Notes under the pieces: model-generated
Database searches by the model: none
Told to the model about the DNA's origin: nothing
Seen by the model: only the letters and a program-made list of their open reading frames with translations
Shown here: positions 61,392-64,000 of the stretch, one piece after another
How positions within the stretch are numbered: position 1 is the stretch's first letter
Layout of the letters: every line of letters begins with the position of its first letter
Made by a program: the position numbers and the translations under genes
Assembly: GCF_019968905.1 (NCBI RefSeq)
Contig: NZ_CP079946.1
Span: forward strand, 6,607,356-6,671,355
Source: Corallococcus sp. EGB
GTDB taxonomy: Bacteria > Myxococcota > Myxococcia > Myxococcales > Myxococcaceae
DNA length: 64,000 nucleotides
Reading direction: 5' to 3'

Positions 61392-63515
61392 CTAGCGCGT
61401 TCCGCCGCGCGGTCCACGCCCTCCGGGGCCGCCCGCGTCGTCCGGGCCCAGCCGGTCGGTGGGAGGGGGGCGACGGCGGCCCACCTGGGTTCCCTCCGAG
61501 GACCGGGAGCCAGCCTGGCTGGAGAGCACGCGCGGAGGACGCTCCGGCTCGCCCCCTGGTTCGGGACGCACCGAGGGACGGCCGCCGGTGCGCGAGCGCA
61601 GCACCCGGGCTCCTTCCGCAGGCTCTCCGGATGGCTCCGGGCGCCGGGGGGCTCGCGCCTCCGCGTCGGCGGGAGGCCGAGCCGGGCGCTCGACCCGGAC
61701 GGAGCGGCCCTCGGGCGCGTCCGGTTCTGGAGGGCGTGACGCACCGCGTGCGCCCAGCCGCGAGGGCGGCGGACCGATGCGAGCCCCGTCTGGATCCGGC
61801 CGGGCGGGACGCGCGGGCCGTGGGCTGCCCTCCTGCTCCCTGCGGCCTGGAGCGGCCCCGGGGGAGGCGCGGGGCGCGGGGCCCACCGACGAGCCCCGGT
61901 CCACCGGCATGCGGCGCATCTGGGAGCCGTTCGCGTCTGTTTCCGGGGCCGCCATGGACGCGCGGGGCGCGGGGCCCACCGACGAGCCCCGGTCCACCGG
62001 CATGCGGCGCATCTGGGAGCCGTTCGCGTCTGCTTCCGGGGCCGCCATGGGGGCGCGGGGCGCGGGCCCCCGCTCGCGCTCCACCGGCATGCGGCGCATC
62101 TTCGAACCGTTCGCGTCGCCTTCGGGCAAGACCACGGGCGCGCGGGGCGCGGGCCCCACGGACGCCCCCCGCTCCTCCCCAGGAGCCGGACGCGGACGTC
62201 CGCCGGGTGCCGGGCTCGCACCCGGCGCCCCGTCACGGCTGGAGGCCGCACCCGCGCGGCGGGCCGCGCGCTCGGCCATGAAGTCTCGCCGGGCCCCGGA
62301 ATCCCCCGCCGCGTCGGCAGCGGCGGCGCCGCCGCGAAGCGACTTGGGAGCCCGGAGCGCGGGCGCTCGCGACGGATCCGGCGCGGTGGTGCGCAGGCCT
62401 TCGCGAGGCGCGAGGCCCCCCGGACGTGCGGCTCCCGGCGCCGCGGGACGCGCACCCGGCGACGCGGGCCCCGCGCCTGGCGCCGCGGGACGGGCACCCG
62501 GCGCCGGCGCGGGCTTGCGCGCTCCCGGCGGCGGCGGCAGCACGGCGGAGGGGCGCGGCGGCGGCGCGGTCAGCCGAACGGGCCGCTCGATGAGGCCGCG
62601 CACGGCCAGCCGCTCCAGGTCCATCACGATGTCGGTGCGTCCACCGTCGCCCCGGGCCGTGGGCCGAGAGCGCTCCTCGCGCACCCACTTCGCCACCAGG
62701 TGGCCGAACTCGCCGCGGTGCTTCTCCAGCATGCGCGCGGCGAACTCCGGGGACTGCGCGACGCAGGCACGCGCCAATCGCTGCACGCCCGCGCTGCGGA
62801 TGGCCCCCGCCAGACGGGTGAAGCCCTCGTGCAGGTTGAGCTGCGCGCGCGCGTCCTCTTCCGGGAGCTTGCGCGGCGCATTGGCCGCCACGGACTTGCT
62901 CGCCAGTTGGAGCAGGTCCGGCGGCAGCGACTCCATGAGCCCGTTCCGTTCCTCCTCGGGCAGTCCCGCCAGCGCGGGGCCGAGCACGCGCGCGCCCAGG
63001 CGATCACTCACCGTGAGCAGCTCACGGGTCTGGAGGTTGAGCACGTCCGCGAACTTGAAGCCCGCGGACTGGCCGGCGACCTCGCGCGCCAGCGCCTCCT
63101 CCAGCTTCCAGCGGATGATGTCCAGGATCTGGGGCCGCACCTCGCGGGTGAGCTTCACGCGCGAGGGCGGCAGGTGGCCACGCACCGCCTCCGCCATGTT
63201 GCCGGGCAGCGCGCGCAGCGTGACCTCCACCAGCGCGGCGCGCTCGCGCTGGAGCAGCGCCGCCAGCCGCTCCGGATCCGCGGTCCACAGCTGACCGCGC
63301 CGGTCCTTCATCAGGCGCTTGAGCTCCTGCACCACCGCGGGCAGGCGCTTCTCGCGCGGAATCTGGAGGATCTCCTGCGCGCGGTGGCGCAGGAGCGCGC
63401 TCTCTTCGTCGGGCAGGTGCTCCAGCGCCGCCGTGCTCTCCTGGCCCCCGAAGGTGACCGCGGTGAGCAGCATCATGGTCTGGCGCTTGCTGAGCGAGGT
63501 GAAGAAGGAATCCAA
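61392..63515 (-). CDS. FliG-like protein with long disordered tail, at the SctK position
   Basis: This 707-aa protein reads as a FliG homologue over about residues 5-290. An N-domain-like part is SKRQTMMLLTAVTFGGQEST then ALEHLPDEESALLRHRAQEI. A middle-domain-like part is PERLAALLQRERAALVEVTL then RALPGNMAEAVRGHLPPSRV. A C-domain-like part is SDRLGARVLGPALAGLPEEE then LMESLPPDLLQLASKSVAAN and LPEEDARAQLNLHEGF. Residues about 300-707 are Pro/Ala/Arg/Gly-rich and disordered, with a 31-residue tandem repeat. The place between sctJ and sctL equals fliG between fliF and fliH. SctK, the injectisome counterpart, normally shows little sequence similarity to FliG. Confidence 0.83.
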   Translation of the reverse strand: MDSFFTSLSKRQTMMLLTAVTFGGQESTAALEHLPDEESALLRHRAQEILQIPREKRLPAVVQELKRLMKDRRGQLWTADPERLAALLQRERAALVEVTLRALPGNMAEAVRGHLPPSRVKLTREVRPQILDIIRWKLEEALAREVAGQSAGFKFADVLNLQTRELLTVSDRLGARVLGPALAGLPEEERNGLMESLPPDLLQLASKSVAANAPRKLPEEDARAQLNLHEGFTRLAGAIRSAGVQRLARACVAQSPEFAARMLEKHRGEFGHLVAKWVREERSRPTARGDGGRTDIVMDLERLAVRGLIERPVRLTAPPPRPSAVLPPPPGARKPAPAPGARPAAPGAGPASPGARPAAPGAARPGGLAPREGLRTTAPDPSRAPALRAPKSLRGGAAAADAAGDSGARRDFMAERAARRAGAASSRDGAPGASPAPGGRPRPAPGEERGASVGPAPRAPVVLPEGDANGSKMRRMPVERERGPAPRAPMAAPEADANGSQMRRMPVDRGSSVGPAPRASMAAPETDANGSQMRRMPVDRGSSVGPAPRASPGAAPGRREQEGSPRPARPARPDPDGARIGPPPSRLGARGASRPPEPDAPEGRSVRVERPARPPADAEARAPRRPEPSGEPAEGARVLRSRTGGRPSVRPEPGGEPERPPRVLSSQAGSRSSEGTQVGRRRPPPTDRLGPDDAGGPGGRGPRGGTR
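61870..62160 (-). repeat. Tandem repeat in the tail of the FliG-like gene
   Basis: A 93-base unit occurs about three times (third spacing 87 bases), each carrying CGGCATGCGGCGCATC and encoding NGSQMRRMPVDRG plus a PAPRA-type linker. It lies in frame within the disordered C-terminal region. Confidence 0.85.
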
Positions 63516-63631
63516 CGGTCACCTCGCGGGCCCCCAGGTGGCCCGCTGAAGATGAGAAGACGCGTCCCCAGCCTTGTAAGGACGCGCCCCGCGGTCCGCC
63601 CCAGGAGGGCCGCGGGAAGCGACGTGCGGGA

Positions 63632-64000
63632 CTACTCCGTGCGACCTCCTCGCGCACGCGCCGGACGCGCCGCCGCGGCGGGGGCGGCGCCCCCCGAGCC
63701 CCCGCGCATGAAGGTCCACGCGGTGACGCCCATCATCGCGAGGATGAGCGCGAACGCGCCGCCGAGGATCATCTTGAACGTGCTGGCGCTGGCCGCCGTC
63801 ATGCGCACGCCGAGCACGTCCTGCAGGCGGTTGGTCTCCGTGGTCTCCGCCGTGGGGGCCATGGCCTCCGTCATCAGGACCGTGACGGCCTCCGGCTTGA
63901 GCTCCGACACGGAGCTGGCGACGAACTGCTTCACCGCGTCCACGGTGACGGGGGGCTTGCCGCCCTCGACCGTGCGGTACTTGATGAACACGGAGGCGGA
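63632..64000 (-). CDS. sctJ: T3SS inner-ring lipoprotein SctJ, C-terminal part
   Basis: The gene runs off the right edge; about 120 C-terminal residues are visible. They include the second ring-building motif region FIKYRTVEGGKPPVTVDAVK, FVASSVSELKPEAVTVLMTE, a linker and one membrane helix (about 25 residues from KMILGGAFALILAMMGVTAW), then a Gly/Ala/Arg-rich cytoplasmic tail. SctJ (YscJ/PrgK, FliF homologue) forms the inner ring of the injectisome base. It stands 116 bases before the FliG-like gene in the direction of transcription. The lipoprotein signal is off-window. Confidence 0.92.
   Translation of the reverse strand, partial: SASVFIKYRTVEGGKPPVTVDAVKQFVASSVSELKPEAVTVLMTEAMAPTAETTETNRLQDVLGVRMTAASASTFKMILGGAFALILAMMGVTAWTFMRGGSGGAAPAAAARPARARGGRTE

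Overview
The window is high-GC (roughly 70%) and densely coded, with many stop/start overlaps and GTG starts. Its gene content points to a myxobacterium of the Myxococcaceae (Myxococcus, Corallococcus or a close relative): PEGA and FHA proteins, an FHA-type sigma-54 activator, S46 peptidase, the MoxR/DUF58/DUF4129/SpoIIM gene group and a non-flagellar type III secretion system (T3SS). The organism assignment is inferred from gene content and base composition, not from a search.

Layout. 1-4943 holds the distal end of a type II secretion operon (gspJ-K-L-M-N), followed by a double-FHA sigma-54 activator. 6717-14624 holds a KimA-like permease divergent from an ECF-type sigma factor, a periplasmic S46 peptidase translationally coupled to a small Cys-motif protein, an M50B-like membrane protease, an MBL hydrolase and an exported hypothetical protein. 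14908-19234 encodes topoisomerase IV (parC-parE), closed by a strong hairpin. 19329-24564 encodes two exported PEGA proteins and an SppA-type protease with a beta-rich N-terminal extension. 24849-26444 is rho with a long Gln-rich N-terminus. 26503-34215 holds the MoxR/DUF58/DUF4129/DUF4350 operon, a GNAT acetyltransferase, inorganic pyrophosphatase and SpoIIM. 34316-44408 holds a lipoprotein 5'-nucleotidase homologue with apparently lost metal ligands, a membrane protein, an NTT-like/HEAT/cyclic-nucleotide-binding fusion, an RDD protein, an outer-membrane barrel, a TPR lipoprotein and a double-FHA membrane protein.

44516-64000 is the most interesting part: an injectisome-type T3SS locus. Read on the minus strand from the right edge, the order is sctJ - FliG-like - sctL - sctN - sctO - sctP - sctQ - FliO-like - sctR - sctS - sctT - sctU - stand-alone FlhB/SctU C-terminal domain - hypothetical - SycD-like TPR. 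This is close to the classic flagellar order fliF-G-H-I-J-K-(M/N)-O-P-Q-R-flhB, and it keeps homologues of two genes (fliG, fliO) that injectisomes normally lack. sctV and a second SycD-like TPR gene form a separate unit. Between the two units lie four nearly identical 74-codon genes in tandem on the plus strand. Their C-terminal 19 residues align position for position with MxiH-type needle subunits, and each copy has its own promoter and intrinsic terminator. The copies encode two protein variants in the order A-B-B-A. The promoter core (AACT, 17-18 bases, ATAATCC) also occurs upstream of a 124-aa minus-strand gene, tying that unknown protein to needle expression. No secretin and no hydrophobic translocator is visible in the window.

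Limits: the gsp operon and sctJ are cut by the window edges. Family assignments rest on reading motifs by eye. Starts were chosen from ribosome binding sites, signal peptides and overlaps, and alternatives are noted in the entries.
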